64,000 nt of DNA from Stieleria maiorica (lineage in GTDB: Bacteria; Planctomycetota; Planctomycetia; Pirellulales; Pirellulaceae). Positions 25,799-36,406 of the stretch are shown piece by piece (the stretch's first letter is position 1; the number at the start of each line of letters is the position of its first letter). The stretch spans positions 1,461,409 to 1,525,408 of the forward strand of contig NZ_CP036264.1 of the NCBI RefSeq assembly GCF_008035925.1, in the 5' to 3' direction. The notes beneath the pieces were generated by a model. It was not told the DNA's origin. It saw only the letters and a program-made list of their open reading frames with translations, and searched no databases. A program made the translations under genes and the position numbers.

Positions 25799-27049
25799 CT
25801 ACTTCAACCCCAGCCCGCTGCCGCGTTTGTCGAGGGCTCCTTTGACGCCCAGTTGCCTCGGGTCACGGGCGATTTTGTCGCTGAAGACTCGGACGTCGTC
25901 CAGGATCGGGCGGATTTTGGCGGTCGCCATCTCGACGTTCTCGATCGTGCGGCGGAGTTGCCAATAGATGTCTTCATCGTCCAGCAGGCGGCGGATCGTT
26001 CCGTTGCTGTTGTTCAACCCGGCACCGAACGCTTCGACCTGCACTAAAGTGCGGTCCAGGTTAGCCAAGCTCTTGAGGACTTGGACCACCAACTGGTCGC
26101 TGTTCGCTGCGATGGGATCGGTGATTTTTTCGAGGTTTTCGATCGTCCCCTGAGCGGATTCGATCGCTTCGCGAACACTGTCGATGGTTTGGTCCACGTT
26201 TTGAACCGTCTTTTCCGCGGCGACGCCGACGTTTTCGAACCGCTGCCCGACGCGTTCAAAGCTTTCGAACGTTTTCTGAGTCGACTGAAGAGTGTTCTGT
26301 GCTTCGTTGAGTACGACCGGTAATTCGCGAAACGCTTCGGCCAGACTGTCGCGGAGTTCCGGGTTTCCGATCACGTTGCGAATGTCGCGCATCGCGCCTT
26401 GGAATTCGATCAACGCGTTGCGAGCGTCTTGGGCGACGTCGCCGATTTGCCCTTCGGCATTCTGGACGACGCCGTCCGCGTTTTGAACCAACTGGTTAAC
26501 GTTGTCGCCGACCGATTGCAGCGACCCGCTGGCCGACTGCACCGCCTCCAACGTCTTCCGCATCTCGTCTTCCAGATTCAAAACCAAACTAAATGGGTCG
26601 GACGCCGGTGATCCGTAGGAGATGAACTGATCGTCGGTGTACGTTTGCGTGCGAATCGTATCCAGTCGACCTTCATGAATCGCCTGCAATTCGTCCTCGT
26701 CCCCTTTGACGAATTCCAACTTGGAGTCCCCAGTGATGATCGACTTCGTCTTGATCTTGGGGATGTATTCGTGGGTCAGGTTTTTGCGGTACTTGCTGTC
26801 GATCCCGATAGTCAGCAAGACACCATTCTCGCGCAGTTCCTTGTCGATGACGCGTCCAATTTCGACGCCTCGCAACAGCACCGGCGAGTTGGAATTGATG
26901 CCGTCGGCGGCCGGGAACTCGACCAGCAATTGGTATTCACCGGTCAACACGCGCGGCACGGCGCCGAACAAAAAGGTCAAGATGATTCCGATGCCGATGG
27001 CGGCGATGACTAAAACGCCGACACCGAATCTAAGCCTGTTGTCGTCCAT
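25799..27049 (-). CDS. mlaD: MlaD-type MCE-domain lipid transport protein
   Basis: A 416-aa protein. One N-terminal membrane helix (RFGVGVLVIAAIGIGIILTF) is followed by an MCE domain at ~38-115 (YQLLVEFPAADGINSNSPVL, then LRGVEIGRVID). A very long C-terminal coiled-coil region follows (~165-390; VQNVDQTIDSVREAIESAQG). MlaD forms a hexameric periplasmic ring on the MlaFE transporter that moves phospholipids between inner and outer membranes. It is far longer than E. coli MlaD (183 aa) because of the coiled coil, which may form a tunnel as in other MCE proteins. It starts 2 nt after mlaF in one operon. Confidence 0.87.
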   Translation of the reverse strand: MDDNRLRFGVGVLVIAAIGIGIILTFLFGAVPRVLTGEYQLLVEFPAADGINSNSPVLLRGVEIGRVIDKELRENGVLLTIGIDSKYRKNLTHEYIPKIKTKSIITGDSKLEFVKGDEDELQAIHEGRLDTIRTQTYTDDQFISYGSPASDPFSLVLNLEDEMRKTLEAVQSASGSLQSVGDNVNQLVQNADGVVQNAEGQIGDVAQDARNALIEFQGAMRDIRNVIGNPELRDSLAEAFRELPVVLNEAQNTLQSTQKTFESFERVGQRFENVGVAAEKTVQNVDQTIDSVREAIESAQGTIENLEKITDPIAANSDQLVVQVLKSLANLDRTLVQVEAFGAGLNNSNGTIRRLLDDEDIYWQLRRTIENVEMATAKIRPILDDVRVFSDKIARDPRQLGVKGALDKRGSGLGLK

Positions 27050-27051
27050 GA

Positions 27052-27855
27052 TTATCCCGTTATCTCCATCAGCCGCTGCCCGGCTTCGCCGCGGACGAAT
27101 TGTCGAACGCGTTCGTCAGCGGATTGATCCAGCCCGGCCGGTGGGCCGTCGTACAGCACTTGCGGTTGCCCCTTGTTCAGTCTGGTCCGCGGGTAAAACA
27201 TCAGCACGCGATCGGCGACCTTTTGGGCCGTCCGCATGTCGTGCGTGACGATCACGCTGGTGACCGGATAGCGGCTACGCACGTCCAGCATCAGTTCGTT
27301 GATCACGTCGCTCATGATGGGGTCCAGTCCCGTCGTCGGCTCGTCGTACACGACCAGTTCGGGTTGCAAGATGATCGCACGGGCAATGCCGACGCGTTTT
27401 CGCATGCCGCCACTCAATTCGCTCGGTCGTTTGGAAACCACCGTCGGCGGCAGCCCGACCTCCTGAAGATGTTTCAGCACGGCGTCGTGTATTTCGTCCT
27501 CACCCGCATCGGTCGACTGCCGCATCGGAAAGGCGACGTTGTCGAAGATGGTCATGCTGTCGAACAACGCTGCGTTTTGGAACACGAATCCGAAACGTCG
27601 GCGGACATCACTGAGCGCGGCCGGTGACAGGGTCGACAGATCTTGTCCATCAAAGTGGATCGTGCCACGTGTCGGTGCAATCAGACCGACGATCGTTTTC
27701 ATGAACACGGTCTTGCCGCAACCGCTTTCACCGATCACCGCGACCGTCTCGCCGGCTTCGATGGCGACATTGATGTCCTTCAACACCGTCTGGCCGTGAA
27801 AGGTGACGTCCAAATTGCGCACTTCGATCAGGTGTTCCTTTGGCGAATCGCTCAT
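27052..27855 (-). CDS. mlaF: ABC transporter ATP-binding protein MlaF
   Basis: A 267-aa ATPase from ATG 27855 (MSDSPKEHLIEVRNLDV). The open frame upstream runs inside mlaE and is ignored. Walker A is GESGCGKT, the signature is LSGGMRKRVGIARA, and Walker B is LVVYDEPTTGLDP; the SGGMxKRVxxARA form is typical of MlaF/Mkl-type ATPases. It drives the MlaE permease. It overlaps mlaE by ATGA (27852-27855). The operon lacks mlaB and mlaC, so the soluble parts must be elsewhere or absent. Confidence 0.92.
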   Translation of the reverse strand: MSDSPKEHLIEVRNLDVTFHGQTVLKDINVAIEAGETVAVIGESGCGKTVFMKTIVGLIAPTRGTIHFDGQDLSTLSPAALSDVRRRFGFVFQNAALFDSMTIFDNVAFPMRQSTDAGEDEIHDAVLKHLQEVGLPPTVVSKRPSELSGGMRKRVGIARAIILQPELVVYDEPTTGLDPIMSDVINELMLDVRSRYPVTSVIVTHDMRTAQKVADRVLMFYPRTRLNKGQPQVLYDGPPAGLDQSADERVRQFVRGEAGQRLMEITG

Positions 27856-28742
27856 AGGATATTCGCCCCCGACGGATACATCATGAAGTAGATCTTGTCC
27901 AAGATGATGTTCAAGAACAAATCGATGGCCAGGATCATCACGAAGGAATACACAAAGGCCTGCGTCGCCGCCTTGCCGACGCCTTCGGCGCCCGGCTTGC
28001 AATGAAACCCTTGGTAGCAGCTGATCACGGCAATCATTCCGCCAAAGAAGACGCTCTTGAACACGCCGCTGAACAAGTCAAATCCGACCACGCCGTCGCG
28101 TGAGTGCGTCAGGTAGGCCGCGTGATCGATTTCCAGCACCATCACGCTGTAGAAGTAACCTCCGACGATGCCCATGAAGTCCGCCATGATGGTCAGCGCG
28201 GGAATCAAAAAGATGCAGGCCAGAAACCGCGGGACCACCAGATAGTGAATCGGGTCGGCCCCCATCGTCGTCAGTGCGTCGATCTGCTCGGTCACCCGCA
28301 TCGTCCCCAACACCGCCGCCATCGCACTGCCGACGCGACCGGCCAGCATCGTCGCCGCCAGCACCGGACCGAGTTCGCGAACCAACGAGGTGTTGATCAC
28401 CACACCCAGATGACTTTCCAGCCCGAGCGCGTGAAACTGGTAATAGCTTTGGACGGCCAACACCATCCCGATGAACGTGCCCGTCAACGCCACCACAGGC
28501 AGGCTGAGCACACCGATTTGATAAAAATTGATCAGCAGCGTTCCCCGTTGGGGCAACCGCGTGAAAATCCAGACCAGCATCTGCCAAGCGAACAGCGCGA
28601 TGTCGCCCACCGTCGCGACCCCATCGACGACGGCCGATCCCCACTGAACCACCCACGCGTAAAGCATGTCTCGTACCGTGGCGGACCCGTTTTCCGGATG
28701 CCTGGGCGGCAGTTCGTTCTGAGTGGAAACCGAAGCGGACAT
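27852..28742 (-). CDS. mlaE: MlaE-type ABC transporter permease
   Basis: A 296-aa protein from ATG 28742 (MSASVSTQNELPP). The upstream frame to 29024 has repetitive, Arg/Ala-rich sequence from a tandem repeat and is rejected. About five to six membrane segments lie between residues 65 and 290. Family hallmarks are GTFIGMVLAVQSYYQF, LVRELGPVLAATMLAGRVGS and GAMRVTEQID-like TMRVTEQIDALTTMGADP. It is the inner-membrane permease of the phospholipid transporter. It is the first gene of mlaE-mlaF-mlaD and is divergent from ileS. Confidence 0.92.
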   Translation of the reverse strand: MSASVSTQNELPPRHPENGSATVRDMLYAWVVQWGSAVVDGVATVGDIALFAWQMLVWIFTRLPQRGTLLINFYQIGVLSLPVVALTGTFIGMVLAVQSYYQFHALGLESHLGVVINTSLVRELGPVLAATMLAGRVGSAMAAVLGTMRVTEQIDALTTMGADPIHYLVVPRFLACIFLIPALTIMADFMGIVGGYFYSVMVLEIDHAAYLTHSRDGVVGFDLFSGVFKSVFFGGMIAVISCYQGFHCKPGAEGVGKAATQAFVYSFVMILAIDLFLNIILDKIYFMMYPSGANIL

Positions 28743-29124
28743 CAACGGAAATGGCGTGGGGCGTGGGGCGGAGCGCAACCACGGCGCTACACAGTCGATT
28801 TTATCGGCAGGGCAGACTTTGTGGATGAGTGAAAATGAGAGGGCGGGCTGGCGGCGGGCTGGCGCGGTGGTCAGGCGGCGGGCTGGCGCGGTGGTCAGGC
28901 GGCGGGCCGCCCGAGGGGAATTCAGGCTGGGATAGGACCGATACGACACATGGGACCTACACGTCCTCTCTGTCCTATTGGTCCCATTTGCCGGCTGCCC
29001 CCTCGGCCCCGCTGGGGCCGACACCGCATCTGCCGTTCGCCCAGCACTCCGGCTACGGCAAACGGCCCGCTGCCATTACAATTCCCCCCTCTGAATTCGC
29101 TCCGAACACCCGTTTCAGTTTCCC
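28743..29124. other. Divergent promoter region between mlaE and ileS (382 nt)
   Basis: It contains a 24-bp tandem repeat (28842-28908) and, further right, a stretch with inverted motifs GGGATAGGAC (from about 28929) and GTCCTATTGGTCCC (from about 28972). No T-box leader structure is evident before ileS. No gene is seen. Confidence 0.6.
28842..28908. repeat. Tandem repeat, 24-bp unit
   Basis: GGCGCGGTGGTCAGGCGGCG + GGCT occurs at 28861-28884 and again at 28885-28908 with one change. A partial copy (GGCGGGCTGGCGGCGGGCT) precedes it at 28842-28860. Confidence 0.85.
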
Positions 29125-32100
29125 ATGACTACGACGTCTGATTCTGCTGCCCCGTTTCGTGCCGCTCCCGCCAGCCCTAAATTCCCGGCTCTGGAAGAAC
29201 AGATGCTGGAATTCTGGCAGCAAAACGACATCTACAAGCAATCGCTCGAGCGTCGCGCCGATGCCCCTCCCTTCGTCTTTTTCGAAGGCCCCCCGACGGC
29301 CAACGGGATGCCCCACCCGGGCCATTGTCTGACCCGAGCGATCAAAGACGTTTTTCCTCGCTACAAGACCATGCGGGGCTACCGTTGCGAGCGGAAAGCC
29401 GGCTGGGACACGCACGGATTGCCCGTCGAAGTCGAAGTCGGCAAGGAATTGGGCATCCACAGTAAGGAGGAAATCGAGGCCTACGGGATCGAACCCTTCA
29501 TCCAGAAATGCCAGCAATCCGTTTGGCGGTACATGCAGCAGTGGCAGCGGCTGACCGAGCGGTTGGGGTTTTGGGTGGATTTGGAACAGGCCTACGTGAC
29601 GTATCACCAGAGTTACGTCGAGAGCGTTTGGTGGAGTTTGAAAAATCTGTTCGATCGCGGATTGCTGTACCAGGGTCACAAGATCGTCTGGTGGTGGGCC
29701 CAAGGCGGCACGGCGCTGTCCTCGGGCGAAGTCGGCCAGGGGTACCGCGAAGTCGCCGACCCGAGCGTCTATGTGAAATTCCCCCTGGTGGATGATCCCT
29801 CGCGCAGCCTGCTGGTCTGGACAACGACCCCGTGGACGCTGCCGAGCAACATGTACGCCGCCGTGCATCCGGAACTGGAGTACTCGCTGGTCAAACACGG
29901 TGAAACGGGCGAGCAGTTTTACCTGGCGTCCGCGTTGGTCAAGACGATCGCAGACAAGGCCAAGTGCGAATTCGACGTCTTGGAAATCTGTCGCGGAACC
30001 GATCTGATCGGTCTGCGCTACACGCCCCCATTTGACGGTTACCTGAAGTCGACCGGCGATCCGACCGGAACGCTGCGGACGCCAAACGGCGACCAGAAAA
30101 TCGAACACCACTATTGGCGTGTCGTCGCGGCCGACTTCGTCACCACCGACAGCGGTTCGGGGATCGTTCACCAGGCGGCGGCGTTCGGTGAGGTCGACTA
30201 CGAAGTCTATGACGAACAACGGCGGCGGTTCGTCGACGGCGAACAACCCGAACTACTGTGTGCGGTCGGCCCGGACGGGAAATTCACCGAAGCGGTACCG
30301 GAGGCGTTTCTCGGTGTGTGGGTCAAGGATGCCGACAAGGCCCTTTCCCGCGACCTGAAAGAACGCGGATTGATGTTTTTGCAAGAACAGTACCTGCACG
30401 ATTATCCGTTCTGTTGGCGTGCCGATCAGGATCCGCTGATTCAGTACCCGCGACGCAGTTGGTTCATCCGCACGACCAAGTTCCGCGACTTGATGCTGAA
30501 GAACAACTCGCAAATCGGTTGGCAACCCGAACACATTCGTGACGGACGGTTCGGTAACTTCCTGGAATCGAACGTCGATTGGGCGTTGTCTCGCGAACGG
30601 TATTGGGGCACGCCGCTGCCGATCTGGGTTTGCGAAGAAACCGGTCGAATGGAAGCGGTTGGCAATTACGAGGAATTGCTGGCCAAGCCGGGAATCCAAG
30701 GCACCGAGGTCTGGCAGGAAGCCAAAGCCGCCAATCCCGAACTGGTCGACGACCTGCGAGTTCACAAACCCTACATCGATGCGGTCACCTACGACTCGCC
30801 CTTCGCCGACGGCAAACGGATGCGACGGGTCAGCGAGGTCATCGATTGTTGGTACGACAGCGGCGCGATGCCGTTCGCCCAATGGGGCTGGCCGCACACC
30901 GGTGACCAGCAGTTCCAATCACAGTTTCCCGCCGATTTTATCAGCGAGGCGATCGACCAAACGCGGGGCTGGTTCTACAGCCAACTGGCGATCGCGACGA
31001 TGTTGTTCGGCGAAGGGGCGTCGGTGGCCGAACCGGGTTGCGACGTCGCGGCGATGAAGGTCAAGGACCTGGACTATCCGCTGCCGTTCCGCAATTGCAT
31101 CGTGCTGGGGTTAATGCTTTCTCAGTGGTGGGAGCACGAAGACGACCAGAAGAAGAAAACGATTCTGTTGGAAGAATCGGAGACCAAGCAGCATTCCGGC
31201 AAGAAGTTCAGCAAGCAAGTCGGCAAGATGTCCAAGAGCCTGCGGAACTACCGCAGTCCCGAAGAGATCTTTGACCGCTACGGCGCCGACGCGTTGCGAT
31301 GGTACCTGTTCGCCAACCAGGCACCGTGGAATTCGATCATCTATGCCGAGCAATCGATCAAGGATTCGATCCCTGAGTTCTTGCTTCGCCTGTGGAACAC
31401 GTTCAGCTTCTTCACGATCTATGCGGAAATCGATGGCTTTGACCCACGTGATGCGGTGGCGGCTGACGAACAGTTGACGCCGGCGTCGCTGGCGTCGGCG
31501 CCGAAGTATCGGCCCGCATCGCAGCGCAGCGAGATCGATCGATGGATCTTGTCGGAATTGAACCAGGCGACGGCCAAGGTGATCGACCGCATGGACGCGT
31601 TGGACAACTACAACGCCTGCCAGGCGATTTCGTCGCTGTTGGACGGGCTGAGCAATTGGTATGTCCGCCGCAGCCGCGATCGCTTCTGGGCCAGCGACAA
31701 GGACTCCCAGGAAAAGCACGACGCCTACTGGACGCTTTATGAAACGTTGTTGGAGCTGGTCAAGCTGGCCGCCCCGTTCACACCGTTCTTGGCCGACACG
31801 CTGTGGCAACGATTGACCGAACCCTTCGGCGACAAGACCCTGTGCAGCGTTCATCTGTGTGATTTCCCCGAGGTCGACGCGGACCGGATCGACACGGATT
31901 TATCGGATTCGATGCGACTGTTGCGCGAGATCGCTTCGCTGGGTCGTGCGGCGCGGGCGAGCGAGAAGTTGAAGGTGCGACTGCCGCTGTCAGAGGTCAC
32001 GGTGATCTTGACCGATGATTCACAGATCGCTTGGCTGCAAAACCATGACGCTTTGGTCCGCGAGGAATTGAACGTCAAAGCGGTCCATTACACCACCGAA

Positions 32101-32643
32101 GGCGACCAGTACGTCCAGTACACCGTCGTTCCGAACTTCAAACGGTTGGGGCCGAAGGTCGGCAAGCAAGTCCCGGCGGTCAAAAAGGCGTTGGCCGAAG
32201 CCGACGGAAACGAACTGCTGGGCCAATTGCAATCCGATGGCGTCGTCAAGCTTCAGCTCGGTGACAGCGTGATCGAGTTGGATGGCGAGGACATCGAAGT
32301 TCGATTGCAGGCCAAAGAGGGCTGGGCCGCGGCACAGGGGATCGGTTCGGTCGTCGTGCTGCACACCGAAGTCACGCCAGAATTGCAACGTGAAGGGATC
32401 GCCAACGATCTGATCCGCGCGATTCAGAACCAGCGCAAGGCGATCGATTGTCAATACACCGACCGGATTCGCGTGGCGATCGATTCGGCCAACGACGAAG
32501 TGTCCAAAGCGATCCAGGAACACCGGGAAAACATCTCCAGCGAAACGCTTACCGATTCGCTGGAGATCGGCACGATCGACGGCGTCGATGCGGCGGCTTC
32601 GGAACACGGCGGCGTGTTCGTCGCCAAGGCGACCACGTCATGA
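29125..32643 (+). CDS. ileS: Isoleucyl-tRNA synthetase, eukaryotic/archaeal-like type
   Basis: A 1172-aa class I synthetase that charges tRNA(Ile). The HIGH motif appears as HPGH (residues 64-67, in [12 protein letters not shown]) and KMSKS lies at 701-705 ([10 protein letters not shown]). Between them are the editing domain and the [18 protein letters not shown] segment. Length, the [14 protein letters not shown] segment and the long C-terminal part lacking a zinc-binding Cys cluster fit the IleS2 type. IleS2 enzymes are commonly resistant to mupirocin, which is family knowledge and not shown here. The stop overlaps the purN start (ATGA, 32640-32643). Confidence 0.95.
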   Translation: MTTTSDSAAPFRAAPASPKFPALEEQMLEFWQQNDIYKQSLERRADAPPFVFFEGPPTANGMPHPGHCLTRAIKDVFPRYKTMRGYRCERKAGWDTHGLPVEVEVGKELGIHSKEEIEAYGIEPFIQKCQQSVWRYMQQWQRLTERLGFWVDLEQAYVTYHQSYVESVWWSLKNLFDRGLLYQGHKIVWWWAQGGTALSSGEVGQGYREVADPSVYVKFPLVDDPSRSLLVWTTTPWTLPSNMYAAVHPELEYSLVKHGETGEQFYLASALVKTIADKAKCEFDVLEICRGTDLIGLRYTPPFDGYLKSTGDPTGTLRTPNGDQKIEHHYWRVVAADFVTTDSGSGIVHQAAAFGEVDYEVYDEQRRRFVDGEQPELLCAVGPDGKFTEAVPEAFLGVWVKDADKALSRDLKERGLMFLQEQYLHDYPFCWRADQDPLIQYPRRSWFIRTTKFRDLMLKNNSQIGWQPEHIRDGRFGNFLESNVDWALSRERYWGTPLPIWVCEETGRMEAVGNYEELLAKPGIQGTEVWQEAKAANPELVDDLRVHKPYIDAVTYDSPFADGKRMRRVSEVIDCWYDSGAMPFAQWGWPHTGDQQFQSQFPADFISEAIDQTRGWFYSQLAIATMLFGEGASVAEPGCDVAAMKVKDLDYPLPFRNCIVLGLMLSQWWEHEDDQKKKTILLEESETKQHSGKKFSKQVGKMSKSLRNYRSPEEIFDRYGADALRWYLFANQAPWNSIIYAEQSIKDSIPEFLLRLWNTFSFFTIYAEIDGFDPRDAVAADEQLTPASLASAPKYRPASQRSEIDRWILSELNQATAKVIDRMDALDNYNACQAISSLLDGLSNWYVRRSRDRFWASDKDSQEKHDAYWTLYETLLELVKLAAPFTPFLADTLWQRLTEPFGDKTLCSVHLCDFPEVDADRIDTDLSDSMRLLREIASLGRAARASEKLKVRLPLSEVTVILTDDSQIAWLQNHDALVREELNVKAVHYTTEGDQYVQYTVVPNFKRLGPKVGKQVPAVKKALAEADGNELLGQLQSDGVVKLQLGDSVIELDGEDIEVRLQAKEGWAAAQGIGSVVVLHTEVTPELQREGIANDLIRAIQNQRKAIDCQYTDRIRVAIDSANDEVSKAIQEHRENISSETLTDSLEIGTIDGVDAAASEHGGVFVAKATTS

Positions 32644-33224
32644 GCGAGGCGTCAACGAAACTGCCGATCGCCGTGTTCTTAAGCGGCGGCGGCCGAACGC
32701 TGGAGAATCTGTTGCGGCATCGCGATCAGCATGACTTGCCGATCGATGTCCGGTTGGTGATCAGCAGTCGCAGCGGCGTTCGTGGGATCGAGATCGCCCA
32801 GAACGACGGCATCGAAACGTTGGTGATTCGCAAACGCGACCACGACGATGCGAAGTACAGCAAGGCGATGTTTGACCCGGTTCGCCGGTGTGGGGCGAAG
32901 TACGTGGTGATGGCCGGTTTTTTGAAGCACGTGTTGATTCCCGACGATTTCGAAAACCGCGTGATCAACATTCACCCGTCGCTGCTGCCGTCGTTCGGCG
33001 GCCATGGCATGTACGGCCACAACGTCCACGCGGCGGCGATCGAGCGTGGTGTCACGATCAGCGGCTGCACCGTGCACTTCGTCGACAATCAGTACGACCA
33101 CGGGCCGATCATCTTGCAGCGTGCCTGTGAGGTGCGTGCCGATGACACGCCTGATTCGCTTGCCGCGCGAGTTTTCGAGCAAGAGTGCGAGGCGTTGCCG
33201 GCGGCCTTGCGGACGCTGCTCTAG
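32640..33224 (+). CDS. purN: Phosphoribosylglycinamide formyltransferase
   Basis: A 194-aa protein from the ATG overlapping the ileS stop. PurN transfers formyl from 10-formyl-THF to GAR in purine synthesis. The [13 protein letters not shown] segment binds phosphate. Catalytic Asn110 and His112 sit in [11 protein letters not shown], and Asp153 in YDHGPIILQ. Length is close to the usual 190-215. The coupling with ileS is unusual but clear from the 4-nt overlap. Confidence 0.93.
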   Translation: MSEASTKLPIAVFLSGGGRTLENLLRHRDQHDLPIDVRLVISSRSGVRGIEIAQNDGIETLVIRKRDHDDAKYSKAMFDPVRRCGAKYVVMAGFLKHVLIPDDFENRVINIHPSLLPSFGGHGMYGHNVHAAAIERGVTISGCTVHFVDNQYDHGPIILQRACEVRADDTPDSLAARVFEQECEALPAALRTLL

Positions 33225-33258
33225 TGGTCAACCGCAGCTTTATTGTCGGATTCGTGTC

Positions 33259-33338
33259 GTAGCGGAAGCCGCCAAGGCTTTCGGTCCCCCCGTGCGACGT
33301 TGCCGCGCCCGTGCAAAACTCTTGGCGAGTTCCGCTAC
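33259..33338. repeat. Family C palindromic repeat, copy 2
   Basis: It starts GTAGCGGAAGCCGCCAAGGC and ends CTTGGCGAGTTCCGCTAC. It lies between the convergent ends of purN and the transglutaminase-like gene; nothing else is seen in that gap. Confidence 0.85.
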
Positions 33339-33393
33339 CCGAACACGGAGATGCTGCACCCTAAGTTTAAGAGTTAACGATCTACTCGCCTCG

Positions 33394-35196
33394 TCAGTCG
33401 TCTTGCTTGGCGACAAGCCGGGCACGGATGCGGTTGCCGTGTTCTTGCGGTTCACCGACTCGTTTGTACATTTCGACCGCCTTGTCGGTTTTGCCGAGGG
33501 CTTCGGCCAGGCGGGCCAGATTGTAGCGGGCCGCCGGAGTCCAAAACGATTGCTGCTCCTCGGGCAGCACGCGTTTTTCCAGCCATCCCTCGGCGGTCTC
33601 CAGTCGTCCGTCGTCGGCCTGCAGCAGGCTTAACCAATAGGTCGCGGTGCGTTTGCCCATCCGCATCAGCCCCTGGATCTGGGCGACTTGTTGGTCATAG
33701 GTTGCCGAGTCGACTCCCAGTTCACGCCGAATCCCATATTGTTTTTGAAGGTCGACGTCGATCCGCAGGTCTTCGATTTCGAACTCCGGTGCCCGTTGGT
33801 TCATGTACAACGTCCGCGCCCCGGTGATGCTTTCTTCTTCGATGTCACCGAATTGTCCGGTCAGGTGTTGCCAGCGACCGAGGGTCAGTTGACGTGCGCT
33901 TTCGAATCCGGCGTCCATCATCGCCCAGCGGGCCATGTACCAAAACGCGAACACGGGGTCGCGTTGGGCATATTGTTCACAGACTTGGCGATAGACTTCC
34001 GTTTTCAATGGCACATCCCAAATCCGCACCGAGCTGATGCCCGTGACCGCATCAAGCTGTTGGGCAATCTTGTCCGCGTCCACGTAAACGTTCATGCGGC
34101 GATCGCCGGTCAGTCCGGATTGCAGTTTCTTCATCCGCGGGCTGATCGTTTCGGGAGACAGATTCAGCAGCGCGACGCATTGCTGGGCGTCTTCCTTGGT
34201 CACCGGATAGGTGAATTGATCCAGACCGGCGATGCCCAGGCGCCGCAGGACGACGGCATCGCGACGTGCCTCGGCCAGCGTGGCGATCCCGACTTGATTC
34301 GGCCCCGGGACATGCACGCCCAGGGTCGGTTCGAACAAATAGATTTCATCGCCCGCCAGCACGCCGACACAGAACGGTTTCACTTCACCACTGGTACCGT
34401 CGATCGTACCCAGGACCGCCGCCGGGATACCCGCTTGTCGGCACAGCTGGGTGAAGACTCCGGCACGCTGCAGGCCGTCGCCGGTACCACGCATCACCGT
34501 TTGATAGTCGCTTTGGCGGTACCCGGCACCCTGAAACTTCATGCCCAGCGGAAACTCGGGGCCTTGCGGTGCGGGGGCGGATGGATCGTCGGGCTCCAGT
34601 GCGATGTTCCGCACCGTCCAGTCGAACAAACGCGTCGCGGTGACCAGTCGGTCGACCGATTCTGCGCCCAACGATTGACGCTGCTCGGTGAACCAGTCCG
34701 TCAATAGTTTTTCGTCCAGTCGCGGTGTGTCCACCCAGGTGTACAACGAGTGAAACAGGTAGCTGTCGCGCAGGTGCAGCACATCGCCGGGCAGGAACGT
34801 GCGGCCGGCGACGCGTTCGGTTAACGCATCCGCCGAGATCACGTCGCGGAGTGTGTCGGCCAATTCCGGTTCGGTGGCCTCGCTCGGCGGGCGGGTCGCG
34901 CTCCAGCCATTGAGATGGAACGCGATCTGTTCTTGAGCCATTTCCGGGGCCAATTCGACGTACTTACGCAGCAGCACAAACGCTTCGCCCAGGTGATCGC
35001 GCCGGGCCTGTGTTTCCTGCTGCGCCTGGCGTTGGCTTTGGATTTTTCGAACCAGTGCGGTGTCGTCTTGGCACCCGACGCCGGTGATCAGGACCATCAG
35101 GGTGATCAACAGACTGCCGCGACGACGGATTTCAGCGGTCTGGCGATCGGGGCCGAAAAGGGGAAAGCAGAATCTAGGAAGCTTGGGCGGTGCCAT
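33394..35196 (-). CDS. Probable lipoprotein with a degenerate transglutaminase-like domain
   Basis: A 600-aa protein. After a basic stretch comes a hydrophobic segment ending ITGVGC (Cys ~42), a possible lipobox. About residues 190-320 look like a transglutaminase core. However, the segment [20 protein letters not shown] has Gly where the catalytic Cys of the usual G-x-G-x-C pattern should be, and the His and Asp positions (near [18 protein letters not shown]) are also changed. It is therefore probably not an active transglutaminase. The C-terminal ~100 residues are helical and TPR-like ([20 protein letters not shown]). The start overlaps the kdsA end by 23 nt; a later start before the hydrophobic segment is possible. 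Confidence 0.7.
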   Translation of the reverse strand: MAPPKLPRFCFPLFGPDRQTAEIRRRGSLLITLMVLITGVGCQDDTALVRKIQSQRQAQQETQARRDHLGEAFVLLRKYVELAPEMAQEQIAFHLNGWSATRPPSEATEPELADTLRDVISADALTERVAGRTFLPGDVLHLRDSYLFHSLYTWVDTPRLDEKLLTDWFTEQRQSLGAESVDRLVTATRLFDWTVRNIALEPDDPSAPAPQGPEFPLGMKFQGAGYRQSDYQTVMRGTGDGLQRAGVFTQLCRQAGIPAAVLGTIDGTSGEVKPFCVGVLAGDEIYLFEPTLGVHVPGPNQVGIATLAEARRDAVVLRRLGIAGLDQFTYPVTKEDAQQCVALLNLSPETISPRMKKLQSGLTGDRRMNVYVDADKIAQQLDAVTGISSVRIWDVPLKTEVYRQVCEQYAQRDPVFAFWYMARWAMMDAGFESARQLTLGRWQHLTGQFGDIEEESITGARTLYMNQRAPEFEIEDLRIDVDLQKQYGIRRELGVDSATYDQQVAQIQGLMRMGKRTATYWLSLLQADDGRLETAEGWLEKRVLPEEQQSFWTPAARYNLARLAEALGKTDKAVEMYKRVGEPQEHGNRIRARLVAKQDD

Positions 35197-36052
35197 TCAA
35201 TTGGCCAACGGAATTGATCGTGTGTCGAATCTGGAGCAGGCGATCGACCAAGCCCTCGAATCGGCCCAGCGGCACCATGTTGGCACCGTCACTGGGGGAG
35301 GAATCGGGTTCCGGGTGGGTCTCGAAAAAGATCGCGTCGATACCGATTGCTACGGCCGCGCGGGCCAATGGTTCGACCATTTCCCGGTTTCCACCGGTCG
35401 ATCCCTGCCCGGATCCGGGCCGCTGCACGCTGTGTGTGGCGTCGAACACGACCGGAACCCCCAGCGACCGCATGATCGGCAGCGATTGCATGTCGTTGAC
35501 CAGCCTGCCGTAGCCGAAAAAGGTGCCCCGTTCGCACAGCATCACGCCTCCGTTGCCCGCCGCCGTGGCTTTGTCAACGACGTAACGCATGTCTTCGGGG
35601 GCCATGAATTGCCCCTTTTTGACGTTCAACGGCCGGCCGGTTTTCGCCGCAGCCACGATTAAATCGGTCTGGCGAGCCAGAAACGCGGGGATTTGAAGCA
35701 GGTCGCAGACCTCCGCCACCGCAGCGGCCTGATCGGGCAGATGGATGTCGGTCGTGACCGGCAATCCGGTCTGGTTCGCGATCCGCCCGAGCATCTCCAA
35801 CCCCTCCGCCATCCCGGGGCCGCGGATCGCCGCGGCGCTGGTCCGGTTGGCTTTGTCGAAGGAGGCTTTGAAAACAACGTTGACATCGTCACGCTCGTTG
35901 ATTCGAGTCAATACCTCGGCGATCTGCGATGAAATCGCGTCGGATTGCAACACGCACGGACCGGCGATCAACATCAGCGGCTGATCGTCGCCACATTGAT
36001 AGGGGCCGACGGAGACGGTTCGAACGCCACGGGGAATCTCTGGAGTGCTCAT
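35174..36052 (-). CDS. kdsA: 3-deoxy-8-phosphooctulonate synthase (KDO-8-P synthase)
   Basis: A 292-aa enzyme joining phosphoenolpyruvate and arabinose-5-phosphate to KDO-8-phosphate for the lipopolysaccharide core. Diagnostic segments are [61 protein letters not shown] and [16 protein letters not shown] 36052 ([13 protein letters not shown]) is chosen; the open frame to 36340 runs through a family B repeat and is spurious. Presence of kdsA supports a Gram-negative outer membrane with Kdo. Confidence 0.95.
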   Translation of the reverse strand: MSTPEIPRGVRTVSVGPYQCGDDQPLMLIAGPCVLQSDAISSQIAEVLTRINERDDVNVVFKASFDKANRTSAAAIRGPGMAEGLEMLGRIANQTGLPVTTDIHLPDQAAAVAEVCDLLQIPAFLARQTDLIVAAAKTGRPLNVKKGQFMAPEDMRYVVDKATAAGNGGVMLCERGTFFGYGRLVNDMQSLPIMRSLGVPVVFDATHSVQRPGSGQGSTGGNREMVEPLARAAVAIGIDAIFFETHPEPDSSPSDGANMVPLGRFEGLVDRLLQIRHTINSVGQLNGTAQAS

Positions 36053-36115
36053 ACGCCTGAGTTTGGGCGATCGGCCGGTTTCTGGCAATCGCAGTGTCGC
36101 GTAGGAAAGCCCCCT

Positions 36116-36240
36116 GCCTCGTTCCAGGGCTCCGCCTTGGAACGCACGGCGTGTGTGGCTCCCGCCACACGCGGCACATGCAACTCGAGGCGGAGCCTCA
36201 GGATATCTCCGTTCCCAGGCGGAGCCTGGGAACGAGGGTA
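36116..36240. repeat. Family B compound repeat, direct copy a (125 nt)
   Basis: Order of modules: GCCTCGTTCCAGGGCTCCGC + CTTGGAACGC, a GTGTGGCTCCCGCCACAC palindrome, CTCGAGGCGGAG, then GTTCCCAGGCGGAGCCTGGG + AACGAGGGTA. Copy b is at 36273-36397. Confidence 0.9.
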
Positions 36241-36272
36241 GGAGTGTCGGATCGGCCACAGGCCGTTTACAT

Positions 36273-36397
36273 GCCTCGTTCCAAGGCTCCGCCTTGGAAC
36301 GCACGGCGTGTGTGGCTCCCGCCACACGCGGCACATGCAACTCGAGGCGGAGTTTCAGGATATCTCCGTTCCCAGGCGGAGCCTGGGAACGAGGGTA
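36273..36397. repeat. Family B compound repeat, direct copy b (125 nt)
   Basis: It has the same length and module order as copy a and differs at only a few positions (for example GGAGTTTCAGG instead of GGAGCCTCAGG), which suggests a recent duplication of the unit. Confidence 0.9.
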
Positions 36398-36406
36398 TGT
36401 CCCGCG

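Larger units (their letters stand above)
36053..36406. other. Intergenic region filled by two family B copies (354 nt)
   Basis: Between the same-strand kdsA and acyltransferase genes. Apart from the two repeats it holds about 63 nt before and 32 nt between them, with no gene. Confidence 0.65.

Noticed and set aside
28743..29024. N-terminal extension of MlaE to 29024
   Set aside because: It contains repeated RRLTTAPARRLTTAPAR residues from the 24-bp tandem repeat; MlaE proteins start near the chosen ATG.
28743..29124. T-box riboswitch before ileS
   Set aside because: No T-box consensus, specifier stem or terminator/antiterminator pair can be found; T-boxes are also not expected in this group.
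36053..36340. N-terminal extension of KdsA to 36340
   Set aside because: The extra 96 residues are encoded by family B repeats; KdsA enzymes start close to the chosen ATG at 36052.
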